From Bacillus sp. FJAT-45350 (GTDB lineage: Bacteria; Bacillota; Bacilli; Bacillales; NISU01), in NCBI RefSeq assembly GCF_002335805.1, contig NZ_NISU01000001.1, positions 1,496,079 to 1,560,078 on the forward strand: a DNA stretch of 64,000 bases, in the 5' to 3' direction. Positions within the stretch are counted from its first letter, which is position 1. Every line of letters begins with the position of its first letter. The notes under the pieces were generated by a model, which was not told where the DNA came from, did no database searches, and saw only the letters and a list, made by a program, of their open reading frames with translations. This document shows positions 17,679 to 25,899 of this stretch, one piece after another. The position numbers were made by a program, and so were the translations under genes.

Positions 17679-19595
17679 TTAGAAGGAGATAGCAGTTCCT
17701 ATGTTATCAAATTTATAGCCACCTAAAGCTTCTAATTTGTTTCGGAAAGACTCGCTCTTCATCGTGTTTATTAATGCTTGTCCTGAAGTACTTTCATAAA
17801 ACTCTTTGCTCATTAATAAATCGTATGATTCATAAGAAACCGGTACAAAGTCAAGTCCTAATGCACTGGCAGCTGAGTAAATCCCGAGTCCAGTATCAGC
17901 AGAACCGCTTTTTACAGCAGCTCCAATACTTAAATGTGTGTACATTTCCCGTGAGTATCCTTTTATTTCTTCTCGGTTGATTCCTTCTTGGTCTAGCAAA
18001 TAATCAAAAAGTAGTCTAGTACCTGCACCTCTTTGACGGTTTACATATAAGGCTTCTTTTGAAATAATGTCTTCAATTGAGCCAATTCCTTTCGGGTTCC
18101 CCTTTGGTACTATCCACCCTTGTTCTCTTTGTAAAAATTTAACGAGTACAACCTCTTCATCTTTTAAGTACTGCTTTACGTACGGAGCATTATACTCTCC
18201 TGATTCACTGTGTAAAAGGTGGATACCGGCTACATGAGCCTCTCCCTTTTTAATCGCCATAATTCCAGCCATACTACCAGTATGGGAAGAAATTAATTGC
18301 TTTGAGTGATCCTCTTGGCGTATTAATGATGACAATACATCTAGTGATAAATCGTGACTTCCAGAAAATAATATAGAGTTATTAATCTCGGTTATAGGTT
18401 TATATAATTCTATTTCCACTTCTTCTCCCTGCTCATGTCCTTGGGAATGACTCGGTACGACGAGCAAACCGTCTGCTCTCACAAGAGACATTGTCACTCC
18501 TGCACCTCTTGTTAGTGGATTTGCAATGTATTGACCATTTACATACCCAATATTCATTCGAATAAAATCCTCAGATCCCATAGTAGAAACTATTCTTCTA
18601 CCTAATGTTACTTTTAATGTTTCTCTTTTAGGTGTGGGGATTCCGAGATACTTACAGACTAAAGGTTGTACAAACCATTCCATTGTTAAATAAGCAGAGA
18701 CAGGATAACCAGGTAAGCCGATAACAATTGTGTCTCTTACTTTCCCTAATACAACTGGCTTACCAGGACGTGTCGCCACACCATGAGTAAAGACTTCTCC
18801 TAATTCTCCAATTATATGAACTGTATAATCTTCAGAACCAGCTGATGAGCCAGCGTTAATAATTACTATATCTGAGTCCTCTGTTGCATCAAGGATGGCT
18901 TGTCTAATATGGTCAGGTTCATCTTTGATAATCCCTTTATATACGGGATTTGCTCCCCATTCATGTAAATAGTTTTCAAAAACTCTCCCATTAAATTCAA
19001 TAATGTCGCCACGTTTCACGTCGAGTGTAGGTTCAACTAATTCACTTCCTGTTGGGATAACAGCAACAGTTGGCTTTTTGACCGTTGGAATTGTCAAAAT
19101 TCCACCTGCTAGTAGCGCCCCTAAGTCAACAGGCCGCAAACAATGCCCTTGTGGAAACAGCATTTCGCCACTAACTACATCTTCACCAACAGGCCTAATA
19201 TGCTGCCAAGGTGTTGCAGGCTCAATTATTTCGATCGTGCCTTGTGCCAGCTCCTGTACATGCTCAATCATAATAACTGCATTAAATCGGTCTGGAATTG
19301 GATCACCAGTGTCAATGTAAATAAAATCTAGTTCCTCAGTTAACTGTAGTGGGTGCTTTTCATGAGCACCGTACGTCTCTTCTGCGACTACAGCAATTCC
19401 GTCCATAGCAGAGGCATGAAAATGAGGCATTGAAAGAGTGGCATAAATTGGTTCAGCCGTAATCCTTCCTCTTGCTTCTATCGTTTGAACCAATTCAACT
19501 TGCTGTGGTGTTTGAAATTCATCTAGTAGCTGCTTAAGTGCTACTTCTCTTGGTCTGTCCTCTAGATAAATTTTTCTTTTTACTTTAGCTGCCAT
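17679..19595 (-). CDS. moeA: MoeA fused to a periplasmic-binding-protein-like domain
   Basis: A 638-residue two-part protein. Residues about 15-405 are MoeA, which inserts molybdate or tungstate into adenylylated pyranopterin: SMPHFHASAMDGIAV, VIPTGSELVEP, INAGSSAGSEDYT (GGSS-like) and RPGKPVVLGKV are typical. Residues about 412-638 form a type-2 binding-protein-like domain, with VPKGNPKGIGSIEDI and YVNRQRGAGTRLL at 517-529; the same domain is the C-terminus of the HTH regulator at 27.5 kb. There is no signal peptide, so the domain is cytosolic and may sense or store oxyanion. AGGAGG precedes ATG 19595. It lies 11 nt after the stand-alone moeA. Such fusions are known in anaerobes and archaea. 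Confidence 0.9.
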   Translation of the reverse strand: MAAKVKRKIYLEDRPREVALKQLLDEFQTPQQVELVQTIEARGRITAEPIYATLSMPHFHASAMDGIAVVAEETYGAHEKHPLQLTEELDFIYIDTGDPIPDRFNAVIMIEHVQELAQGTIEIIEPATPWQHIRPVGEDVVSGEMLFPQGHCLRPVDLGALLAGGILTIPTVKKPTVAVIPTGSELVEPTLDVKRGDIIEFNGRVFENYLHEWGANPVYKGIIKDEPDHIRQAILDATEDSDIVIINAGSSAGSEDYTVHIIGELGEVFTHGVATRPGKPVVLGKVRDTIVIGLPGYPVSAYLTMEWFVQPLVCKYLGIPTPKRETLKVTLGRRIVSTMGSEDFIRMNIGYVNGQYIANPLTRGAGVTMSLVRADGLLVVPSHSQGHEQGEEVEIELYKPITEINNSILFSGSHDLSLDVLSSLIRQEDHSKQLISSHTGSMAGIMAIKKGEAHVAGIHLLHSESGEYNAPYVKQYLKDEEVVLVKFLQREQGWIVPKGNPKGIGSIEDIISKEALYVNRQRGAGTRLLFDYLLDQEGINREEIKGYSREMYTHLSIGAAVKSGSADTGLGIYSAASALGLDFVPVSYESYDLLMSKEFYESTSGQALINTMKSESFRNKLEALGGYKFDNIGTAISF

Positions 19596-19606
19596 TTCAT
19601 TTCCTC

Positions 19607-20839
19607 CTATCGAAATAAATACACTGATACAGTTTCACCTTGCCTAATGCCTTCTTTTACTGAAGGTACTTCGACCATTCCATCACTAGATACAAGCGTT
19701 GAAATCAATCCTGATTTACCTAGAACTGGATAAGCTACCCACTTATTGTCTTCCTTTATAATACGAACACGAATATAATCAGACCGTCCAGCACTTGATG
19801 GTAGATTTTGTGAAATTATAGCTTCTACTTTAGTTGGTAAATCCTTTTCTGACATTCCTGTTAGAACAGTAATAATTCGTTCACCAAAAAGCTTATAAAT
19901 CACCATTGCTGATGCGGGGTGTCCTGGTAACCCTAGAATTGGTTTTCCGTTACCAATTCCAAAGATGGTTGGCTTTCCGGGCTTAACTGACACACCATGA
20001 ACAAGAACCCCTGGCTCACCTAGAGCAGAAATGACATCTGTCGTATAATCCTTTGCCCCAACGGAACTACCACCTGACATGACAAGTAAATCAACTTGGT
20101 CATAAAGTTCCTTCGCCTTTGAATAGAATATATCATAGTCATCAGGAACGATCCCTCCATTAACAATATCTGCATTTAACTCTTTAGACATCGCTAATAT
20201 CGTTAACTGATTAATATCTCGTACTTGACCAGCTTGTAACGCTTCTGTTTCGTAAGGCATAATCTCATCCCCTGATGATAGATACCCTACTTTTACTTTT
20301 CGGTAAACGTTGACACGTGTAATTCCAACTGAACCTAATACTCCGAGTTCCTGAGGTCTTAGTTTTGTACCCTTTTCAAGAAGTGTTTCATTTTCTTCTA
20401 CATCTTCCCCTGCAATGATAATGTTTTCACCAGGTGCTACTTGTTTATATGTGTTTAATAGACCGTTAATATCTTCGCAATGCTCAATCATAATAATACT
20501 ATCGCATCCAGGAGGGACCATACCACCAGTTGGTATATACATTGCTTCACCAAATCCAAGCTCAGTTGTCGCTTCTTCTCCCATATGAATTTCCCCTGTT
20601 ACATTTAAGAAAGCAGGCATAGATTCAGAGGATCCGAATGTGTCTCTTGCATGAACTGCATAACCATCAACAGTTGAACGACTAAAACTTGGAACATTTT
20701 CTTTCGAGACAATATCTTCAGCTAAAATATATCCAAGTGCCTCTTCAAGTGGTAATGTAATAATTTCTTTTATAGGCTTAACATTATCTATTATAATTTC
20801 TAACGTTTCTTCAACGGATTTCACTTCATAAAATAACAT
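19607..20839 (-). CDS. moeA: Molybdopterin molybdenumtransferase MoeA
   Basis: A 410-residue stand-alone MoeA, complete for the family. SFSRSTVDGYAVHARDTFG near residue 47 carries the conserved Asp of the active cleft; VIIAGEDVEENE, YLSSGDEIMPY, LVMSGGSSVGAKDYT, VKPGKPTIFG and PGHPASAMV are the recognised blocks of domains III and I. It is the first gene of the minus-strand operon moeA-moeA/PBP-moaA, with GAGGAGG before ATG 20839. Two MoeA types in one organism are often associated with separate handling of tungstate and molybdate; with AOR and tupABC here, one copy being tungsten-specific is a fair inference that sequence alone cannot settle. Confidence 0.93.
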   Translation of the reverse strand: MLFYEVKSVEETLEIIIDNVKPIKEIITLPLEEALGYILAEDIVSKENVPSFSRSTVDGYAVHARDTFGSSESMPAFLNVTGEIHMGEEATTELGFGEAMYIPTGGMVPPGCDSIIMIEHCEDINGLLNTYKQVAPGENIIIAGEDVEENETLLEKGTKLRPQELGVLGSVGITRVNVYRKVKVGYLSSGDEIMPYETEALQAGQVRDINQLTILAMSKELNADIVNGGIVPDDYDIFYSKAKELYDQVDLLVMSGGSSVGAKDYTTDVISALGEPGVLVHGVSVKPGKPTIFGIGNGKPILGLPGHPASAMVIYKLFGERIITVLTGMSEKDLPTKVEAIISQNLPSSAGRSDYIRVRIIKEDNKWVAYPVLGKSGLISTLVSSDGMVEVPSVKEGIRQGETVSVYLFR

Positions 20840-21058
20840 AGGTGCCTCCTCGGTTCTTATGATCGTCTCTCTTTCACTTTACATCAGAGAAGGGAAACAT
20901 CGACCTTTTTCTTAATTAGTTAATAGATATTTCGATAAATTTTTACGAAAATCCTTCTTTGGTTATATAATATTTCTAATTTTCTATTTAAATATTGTTA
21001 ATTACTAGTATTCATTAGATAATAAAGATAAGTAGACTAAGCAAAGTTGGTGATTAAT

Positions 21059-21334
21059 ATGGAAATAAAGGTATTTGCTGATTTTCGTGTGATTTGTGGT
21101 GGGAAATTCGTATCGCTTGAGAATGTAGAGGGTAAACCAATACTCGACGTATTAAATCAATTAATCTCTCGATTTCCGGATATGAAGGAAGAATTGTTTA
21201 CAGAAACTTTTGAAATCAAGCCACTTGTCCATGTATTTATTAACGGTAAAAATATTCTGTACTTAAATGGACTTAATTCAATAGTTTCTGAATCCGATAC
21301 AGTAGCATTGTTTCCTCCAGTAGCCGGGGGGTGA
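21059..21334 (+). CDS. moaD: MoaD/ThiS-family sulfur carrier
   Basis: A 91-residue ubiquitin-fold sulfur carrier ending in the required Gly-Gly (FPPVAGG), whose C-terminal carboxylate is adenylylated by MoeB and converted to thiocarboxylate for dithiolene formation. The strand pattern MEIKVFADFRVICGG and the VHVFINGKNI segment fit MoaD. ATG 21059 with GGTG upstream is preferred over an in-frame TTG at 21047. It is divergent from moeA across a 219-nt promoter region and is followed after 4 nt by the 88-residue gene, so the two are translated together. No moaE for the large subunit of the synthase is present here. Confidence 0.85.
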   Translation: MEIKVFADFRVICGGKFVSLENVEGKPILDVLNQLISRFPDMKEELFTETFEIKPLVHVFINGKNILYLNGLNSIVSESDTVALFPPVAGG

Positions 21335-21338
21335 TAAG

Positions 21339-21605
21339 GTGTACGAAAAGCAATTAGAATTTAGAGGGATTCATAGAGAAGATATTGTTCAATACCTTCT
21401 CCTTTTAGGTGGTAATCAAAAAAATAACGTGCTTGGGGATTTCGTTGGTGAACAATGGGAAGCTGTTGTATCTGAAGAAAGCTTTATGCGTTTATTTCAT
21501 TCTGATATTCCAGTTGTTTTTGTAACGTTTACTTCTGAGAATGAGGAATTATGTAAAGAAGTGATTCGTAAGCTGCGGTTGAAAACATTTCGGGCTGGTG
21601 GATGA
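21339..21605 (+). CDS. DUF1952-like partner of MoaD
   Basis: An 88-residue protein starting at GTG 21339 only 4 nt after moaD, with GGGGG as ribosome site. Its features, the opening FRGIHREDIVQYLLLLGGN, a central EQWEAVVSE, a hydrophobic VVFVTF strand and a closing RAGG, match my recollection of the DUF1952/MoaD_arch domain, which is fused to the C-terminus of MoaD in some thermophiles and archaea. Here it would be a separate subunit. The end Gly-Gly is notable because it mimics the sulfur-carrier tail. Function is unknown; a role in AOR-type cofactor assembly is inferred from position. Confidence 0.65.
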   Translation: MYEKQLEFRGIHREDIVQYLLLLGGNQKNNVLGDFVGEQWEAVVSEESFMRLFHSDIPVVFVTFTSENEELCKEVIRKLRLKTFRAGG

Positions 21606-21660
21606 TTGCATATTAACAGAACAAAATCCGCATAGCGGAATTTGTTAAAAAACAACAAGA

Positions 21661-21694
21661 AAGACTAAGCGTAAAAATTACACGCTTAGTCTTT
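21661..21694. terminator. Terminator between the moaD unit and AOR
   Basis: AAGACTAAGCGT pairs with ACGCTTAGTCTT (12 bp, short loop), followed by TTCTCTT on the plus strand and an A/T-rich tract on the other side. It can serve both convergent units. A weaker hairpin (TCCGC/GCGGA) precedes it at about 21.62 kb. Confidence 0.75.
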
Positions 21695-21708
21695 TCTCTT
21701 GGAAATAT

Positions 21709-23532
21709 TTATGCTCCGATTTCAGCTTCTGGTATGTCAAGTTCCTTTAATTTTTCTGGTGGAACTGTTCCATCAACCCAGCCTCTTACTTCATAATAAT
21801 CTTTTAGCATAATAGGTAATTGACTTACCTCTCCTTCAGACCCACCTTGAGCTGGCTCAGTAAGGAATCTTTGTGGAAGAGTATCAGTTGACCCGTCAAA
21901 CCCTGCTAAATTATTAAAATAACGCTCTAGGTTATACACTCTTTCACCAATTTTTAGAATTTCGTCACCTGTTAAGTCAATACCAACAACTGCTGAGTAT
22001 TGCTCTGCATAGTGATCAGGATTTTCCGCAAACGCAGAGAATTTACATAAATCCAAAGAATCAGAGAATGCATGCAAGTCTTGGAATATTTTAAGTAATT
22101 CTCCCTTACCTTCTGTTTCAAGTCGGTTCGTAGGCTCAGGAATACCCGCAACCTCACTCGCTACACTGTACCCTCTTAAATGACATGCACCACGGTTACT
22201 AGTCGCAAATCCTAAACCGATACCTTGAATACCACGAGGATCGTATGCTGGGATCGATTGGTTTTTAACAACCATTGCAATGTTTGGATCACCGAAGTGC
22301 TTCGCTGCGATACCAGGTCCATCAGCTAAAATATTACCAATGCCCTCACGATTAACAATCTTTTCAACCCAGTTAATCATCGTATCTACATCGCCCCAAT
22401 CAAGACGATCTTGTGTTAACCCTTTTTCATATGCTTCCATCGCTGTTGAGAAAGCATTTCCTAATTCGATTGTATCCATGCCGTATTCATTACAAAGGTT
22501 AATTAAGAAAGCAACAGCTTCTTTATTTGAAGTTCCACAGTTTGGACCTAGTGCCCAAGCTGACTCATATTCAAAGCTTTCTACCTTTGTTTTGTATTTA
22601 CCTTCTTTTACTTCTACTTCAATTTTACAAGCAACAGGACATGCATGACATGTTGGATCGGCAATCTTAATTTCCGCATTAACGCTCTCACCACTAATTT
22701 CATCAGCTGTTTCAAACGTTGTAAATTGCGAATTTTTCGCTGGTAACGCACCAATTGTATTTGTAATATTCATTAGTACGTTTGTACCATAAACAGATAG
22801 TCCACCCTTTTTCGGTGCAGTTAAAGGACCATTAATAATAGCATTTAACCCACTTTTAATTGCTGCAGGATATTTATCTGGTTGTGCGGGCTGAGGCATA
22901 TTTCCTTTTTGCGCTGCTTTAATTACGATTGCTTTAAGGTTTTTTGAACCAGCTACTGTTCCAGAACCACCACGACCAGCTGCACGATCCATCTCATTCA
23001 TCCAGCCAGCGTATTTAACTAAGTTCTCACCTGCAGGTCCGATGGCCATAACACTAGTATTATCACCATGTTTGTCTTGTAATGCTTTAATCGTACCTCT
23101 TACACCTTGTCCCCATAAATCAGATGCGTCTTTTAATTCTGCTACACCATTTTCTACATATAAGTAGACAGGCTTATTGCTTTTACCTGTAAAGATTAGG
23201 TTATCAAAACCTGCCCATTTAAGGCGTGCAGCTGTCCAGCCCCCCATATGTGAATCTGTGATAGTCCCTGTAAGTGGTGAACGAGTAACAGTACACAAAC
23301 GACCACTCATATGGATTCTTGTTCCAGTCAAAGGCCCAGTCATGATACAAAGCATGTTATCTGCTGAAAGAGGATCAACATTATACACCTTTTGGTCCAT
23401 TAAGTATTTCACACCTAACCCTCTTGCACCAACATATTTCTTTACATCATCTTCATTTAACTTCTTGTACTGAACAGTACCTTCTGTTAAATCTACCCAG
23501 GCCTCGTGGTTTCTATATCCACCCAGATTCAT
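21709..23532 (-). CDS. aor: Tungsten-containing aldehyde ferredoxin oxidoreductase family enzyme
   Basis: A 607-residue AOR-family enzyme, which oxidises aldehydes (or reduces acids) with ferredoxin through a tungsten bis-pyranopterin and one 4Fe-4S cluster. The cluster cysteines are visible at 295, 298, 302 (CHACPVAC) and 496 (DSLDLCKF); AAGRGGSGTVAGSKNLKAI near 184-202 is the pterin-binding signature. ATG 23532 with AAGGAGGG 7 nt upstream is the start; a TTG six bases earlier is too close to the ribosome site. It is monocistronic and divergent from moeB, surrounded by cofactor and tungstate-uptake genes. The aldehyde specificity is not deducible. No ferredoxin gene is adjacent. Confidence 0.93.
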   Translation of the reverse strand: MNLGGYRNHEAWVDLTEGTVQYKKLNEDDVKKYVGARGLGVKYLMDQKVYNVDPLSADNMLCIMTGPLTGTRIHMSGRLCTVTRSPLTGTITDSHMGGWTAARLKWAGFDNLIFTGKSNKPVYLYVENGVAELKDASDLWGQGVRGTIKALQDKHGDNTSVMAIGPAGENLVKYAGWMNEMDRAAGRGGSGTVAGSKNLKAIVIKAAQKGNMPQPAQPDKYPAAIKSGLNAIINGPLTAPKKGGLSVYGTNVLMNITNTIGALPAKNSQFTTFETADEISGESVNAEIKIADPTCHACPVACKIEVEVKEGKYKTKVESFEYESAWALGPNCGTSNKEAVAFLINLCNEYGMDTIELGNAFSTAMEAYEKGLTQDRLDWGDVDTMINWVEKIVNREGIGNILADGPGIAAKHFGDPNIAMVVKNQSIPAYDPRGIQGIGLGFATSNRGACHLRGYSVASEVAGIPEPTNRLETEGKGELLKIFQDLHAFSDSLDLCKFSAFAENPDHYAEQYSAVVGIDLTGDEILKIGERVYNLERYFNNLAGFDGSTDTLPQRFLTEPAQGGSEGEVSQLPIMLKDYYEVRGWVDGTVPPEKLKELDIPEAEIGA

Positions 23533-23701
23533 ATACAACCCCTCCTTTTGATAGTTTCAATCTTTTAAATACTACAAAAATTGATAGATTCCTTCTTATT
23601 TTGAGAAAAAATTTTATTGGTTATAGAATTTTTTTATGCTATCCTCTTACTAATCTTACTGACTGAAATACATATTTAGTACTAATAAGGGAGTTAAATT
23701 T

Positions 23702-24691
23702 ATGGGGCTATTTAATAAAAAAACTCAAGAACTACTAAAAGAAAAAACAGTAGCAATTATTGGAGTTGGTGCACTGGGGACGGTTGCTGCTTATCACATC
23801 GCAAGAGCAGGGATTGGCACTGTTCGATTAATAGACCGTGACTTTGTTGAGTTAAGTAATTTACAAAGGCAGATGCTATTCGATGAAGATGATGTGAAAC
23901 AAAATCTACCTAAAGTAATTGCAGCACAACAAAAGCTTAATTTAATTACAGGTGTGAACATTCAACCCTGTATCAATGATGTAAACGCTACTTCAATAGA
24001 GGAATTAGTTGGAGATTGTGATTTGATTATTGATGCGACTGATAATATGGCAACTAGATTTTTGATTAACGATGTAAGTATAAAACATAACATACCGTGG
24101 GTTTATGGAGGTGCAATTCATTCTAGAGGGATGTTTTTCTCAATCATTCCTGATGAAACTCCTTGCTTACAATGCTTATTCCCTGGTTCTTATGAACAAC
24201 ATGGTGAAACATGTGATACGGTTGGGGTACTTGGGCCATTAGTAAACATAATTGCTTCGTACCAAGTAATAGAAGCTTGTAAAATTCTCCTAGGTTATAA
24301 GAAATACGTAAACAAGCAGTTAAATCAAATTGATACATGGAACTTTGACTACGATGAAATCCCAATCGAATACTCTCAAAATCCTGAATGCCCTTGCTGT
24401 GCAAATAGGAACTTCACCTATCTTGAAAATCAAGAAAATGAAATGTTCATATCACAACTCTGCGGACGAGATAGTATCCAAATCACACCATCAAGAAAAA
24501 CAAAGCTAGACTTACAGAAATGGGCAAAAAAATGGGAAGCTATCGGAAACGTAACAATAACTCCCTTCCTACTCAGACTAGACTACAGCCCCTACCAACT
24601 AACCCTATTCCAAGACGGCCGCCTCCTAATAAAAGGAGCCCAAACCGAAACCGAAGCAAAAAATATCTATGCAAGATTTATAGGACACTAA
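23702..24691 (+). CDS. moeB: MoeB/ThiF-type adenylyltransferase
   Basis: A 329-residue E1-like enzyme predicted to adenylate the MoaD C-terminus. It has the full catalytic set: AIIGVGALGTVAAYHIARAG (nucleotide loop), LIDRDFVELSNLQRQMLF (arginine finger), DLIIDATDNMATRFL (catalytic Asp), and zinc cysteines in CLQCLF and CPCCANR. A C-terminal extension of about 90 residues (from 240) resembles that of Bacillus MoeB, with GRLLIKGAQTETEAKNIYARFIG at the end. It contrasts with the degenerate homologue at 15797. It starts at ATG 23702 after GGGAG and is divergent from AOR. Its final codons lie inside a long terminator palindrome. Confidence 0.9.
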   Translation: MGLFNKKTQELLKEKTVAIIGVGALGTVAAYHIARAGIGTVRLIDRDFVELSNLQRQMLFDEDDVKQNLPKVIAAQQKLNLITGVNIQPCINDVNATSIEELVGDCDLIIDATDNMATRFLINDVSIKHNIPWVYGGAIHSRGMFFSIIPDETPCLQCLFPGSYEQHGETCDTVGVLGPLVNIIASYQVIEACKILLGYKKYVNKQLNQIDTWNFDYDEIPIEYSQNPECPCCANRNFTYLENQENEMFISQLCGRDSIQITPSRKTKLDLQKWAKKWEAIGNVTITPFLLRLDYSPYQLTLFQDGRLLIKGAQTETEAKNIYARFIGH

Positions 24692-24729
24692 AAGCCAAAG
24701 GGCGGTTTTCCCTTTGGCTTTTAGTGTCC
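24682..24729 (+). terminator. Long palindromic terminator overlapping the moeB stop
   Basis: A perfect 21-bp stem begins AGGACACTAAAAGCC, with a 6-7 nt loop containing GGTTTT, and the stop codon at 24689 is inside its left arm. Because the stem begins in coding sequence it was probably acquired with the repeat cluster that follows. Confidence 0.75.
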
Positions 24730-25164
24730 TGCAATGAGCGGAATCGCTGTATTCTTTTAAGTATGTTAGGAGTGGTTTTCTCCTAACAGACGCACAGCGT
24801 ATGAAGCCATTGCCTCTTTTCCATAAAGGGCGTTCTTTCCTTTGCAAATTAGTTTCCTGCAATGAGTGAAGTCGCTGTTATCTTTTAAGCCCAAAAGTTC
24901 TCTCAATTTAATTAAACCTGAGCAAGTAATAGATGTAAGTGGTTGGGTGTTAAAGCCTTAAAACAAAAAAGCACGGGAACCCCGTACTTAAATTAAGTTT
25001 AGTAGCCAGTTTCTAATTAACCATTAACAATTAAAGAACCGCCCTAAAAATTCATAACTCATAACTCATAACTCATAACTCATAACTCATAATTATGAAT
25101 TTCACTTCACCCAGTGGTTTTCTCCTAATAGGCGCACAGCGAATGAAGCCATTCCCTCTCTTAT
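24726..25164. repeat. Cluster of interspersed structured repeats (moeB-tupC gap)
   Basis: This 473-nt gap has no convincing gene. CCTGCAATGAG-(C/T)G-RART-CGCTGT occurs twice (about 24728 and 24850), each with a small hairpin AGYG/CGCT. GTGGTTTTCTCCTAAYAG-RCGCACAGCG-WATGAAGCCATT occurs twice (24772 and 25114). The first copy forms an 8-bp hairpin, GTTAGGAG / CTCCTAAC, with loop TGGTTTT. Related modules recur at 28.6, 45.3, 48.4 and 55.8 kb. A heptamer tandem repeat (25053-25090) lies in between. The last copy abuts the tupC stop. Confidence 0.65.
25053..25090. repeat. Heptanucleotide tandem repeat (CATAACT)5
   Basis: Five exact CATAACT units plus a partial one, bordered by AATT on the left and AATTATGAATT on the right. 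An identical five-copy tract is at 35622-35656. Confidence 0.9.
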
Positions 25165-25899
25165 CTAAAGTGAATACAATTCCTTCCACTTCTGCAAGAA
25201 CGGTGTTGACCCTTCATTCGGCTCTTCAATCACGTCCATCGTCATACCGTACTGCTTTACCTCTCCATCAATGATGACACTCAGCTTTTGAGTGAGATGC
25301 TTAATTTCGAATAAGTCATGGCTAACAAAAATCGTGGTCGTATTCGTTTGCTGTAGAATTTCTTTGAAATCTTGGATTAATTCGGCCTTCGTAGGAAAAT
25401 CAAGCGCTGAAAATGGTTCATCTAAAAATAAAATTTCAGGTTCCAAGATTAGCGCTCTGGCTAAGTTGACACGTTGAGCTTCTCCCCCGGATAAGGAACC
25501 AGCGCTTTTATTTGCTAAATGTGAGATATGAAATTTTTCTAACCAATAAGGGACTTTATTATTAATTATCTTTTTATGTACTTTTCGTAGCTTTAATCCG
25601 ATTGCTATATTATCAAAAACTGTTCCTTCTAAAAGTAGTGATTGTTGCATTGCAACAGCAAATCGTCTCCTTACTTCTAAAGGAAGAGAGTCACTATTAT
25701 GCTCTGTACCATTATAAAAGACTGCTCCTGAAGTTGGTGATTGTAAAAAAGCAGCAATTTTTAATAAAGTGCTTTTACCTGCCCCGTTTGGACCGATAAT
25801 TCCTACAACATCTCCTTTTTCAATAGCAAAGTAGTCGATGTCTATTATTTCCTGCTTTCGTACATTTACTTGAATATCTTTCAACTCTAATATATTCAT
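25165..25899 (-). CDS. tupC: Tungstate ABC transporter ATP-binding protein
   Basis: A 244-residue ABC ATPase. Walker A GPNGAGKST is at residues 36-44, the Q-loop near 84 (AVAMQQSL), the ABC signature SLSGGEAQRVNLARAL at about 134, Walker B EILFLDEPF and the H-loop FVSHD. It would drive oxyanion uptake with TupB. The ATG overlaps the tupB stop by 4 nt (ATGA), so translational coupling is likely. The C-terminus lacks the extra regulatory domain seen in long ModC proteins, which fits TupC. The assignment to tungstate depends on TupA; the ATPase alone does not distinguish substrate. Confidence 0.88.
   Translation of the reverse strand: MNILELKDIQVNVRKQEIIDIDYFAIEKGDVVGIIGPNGAGKSTLLKIAAFLQSPTSGAVFYNGTEHNSDSLPLEVRRRFAVAMQQSLLLEGTVFDNIAIGLKLRKVHKKIINNKVPYWLEKFHISHLANKSAGSLSGGEAQRVNLARALILEPEILFLDEPFSALDFPTKAELIQDFKEILQQTNTTTIFVSHDLFEIKHLTQKLSVIIDGEVKQYGMTMDVIEEPNEGSTPFLQKWKELYSL

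Noticed and set aside
20840-21058. Molybdenum-cofactor riboswitch upstream of moeA or moaD
   Set aside because: The gap is A/T-rich with no long multi-stem structure; only about 110 nt would be available on each side and no conserved core was seen.
24520-24862. ORFs at the end of moeB and in the following gap
   Set aside because: One is a frame shadow of moeB's 3' end; the other reads through the terminator palindrome and repeat copies.
25053-25090. CATAACT repeats as a CRISPR or iteron origin
   Set aside because: A 7-bp unit without spacers, no rep gene or DnaA boxes nearby, and the same tract at 35.6 kb in an ordinary gap.
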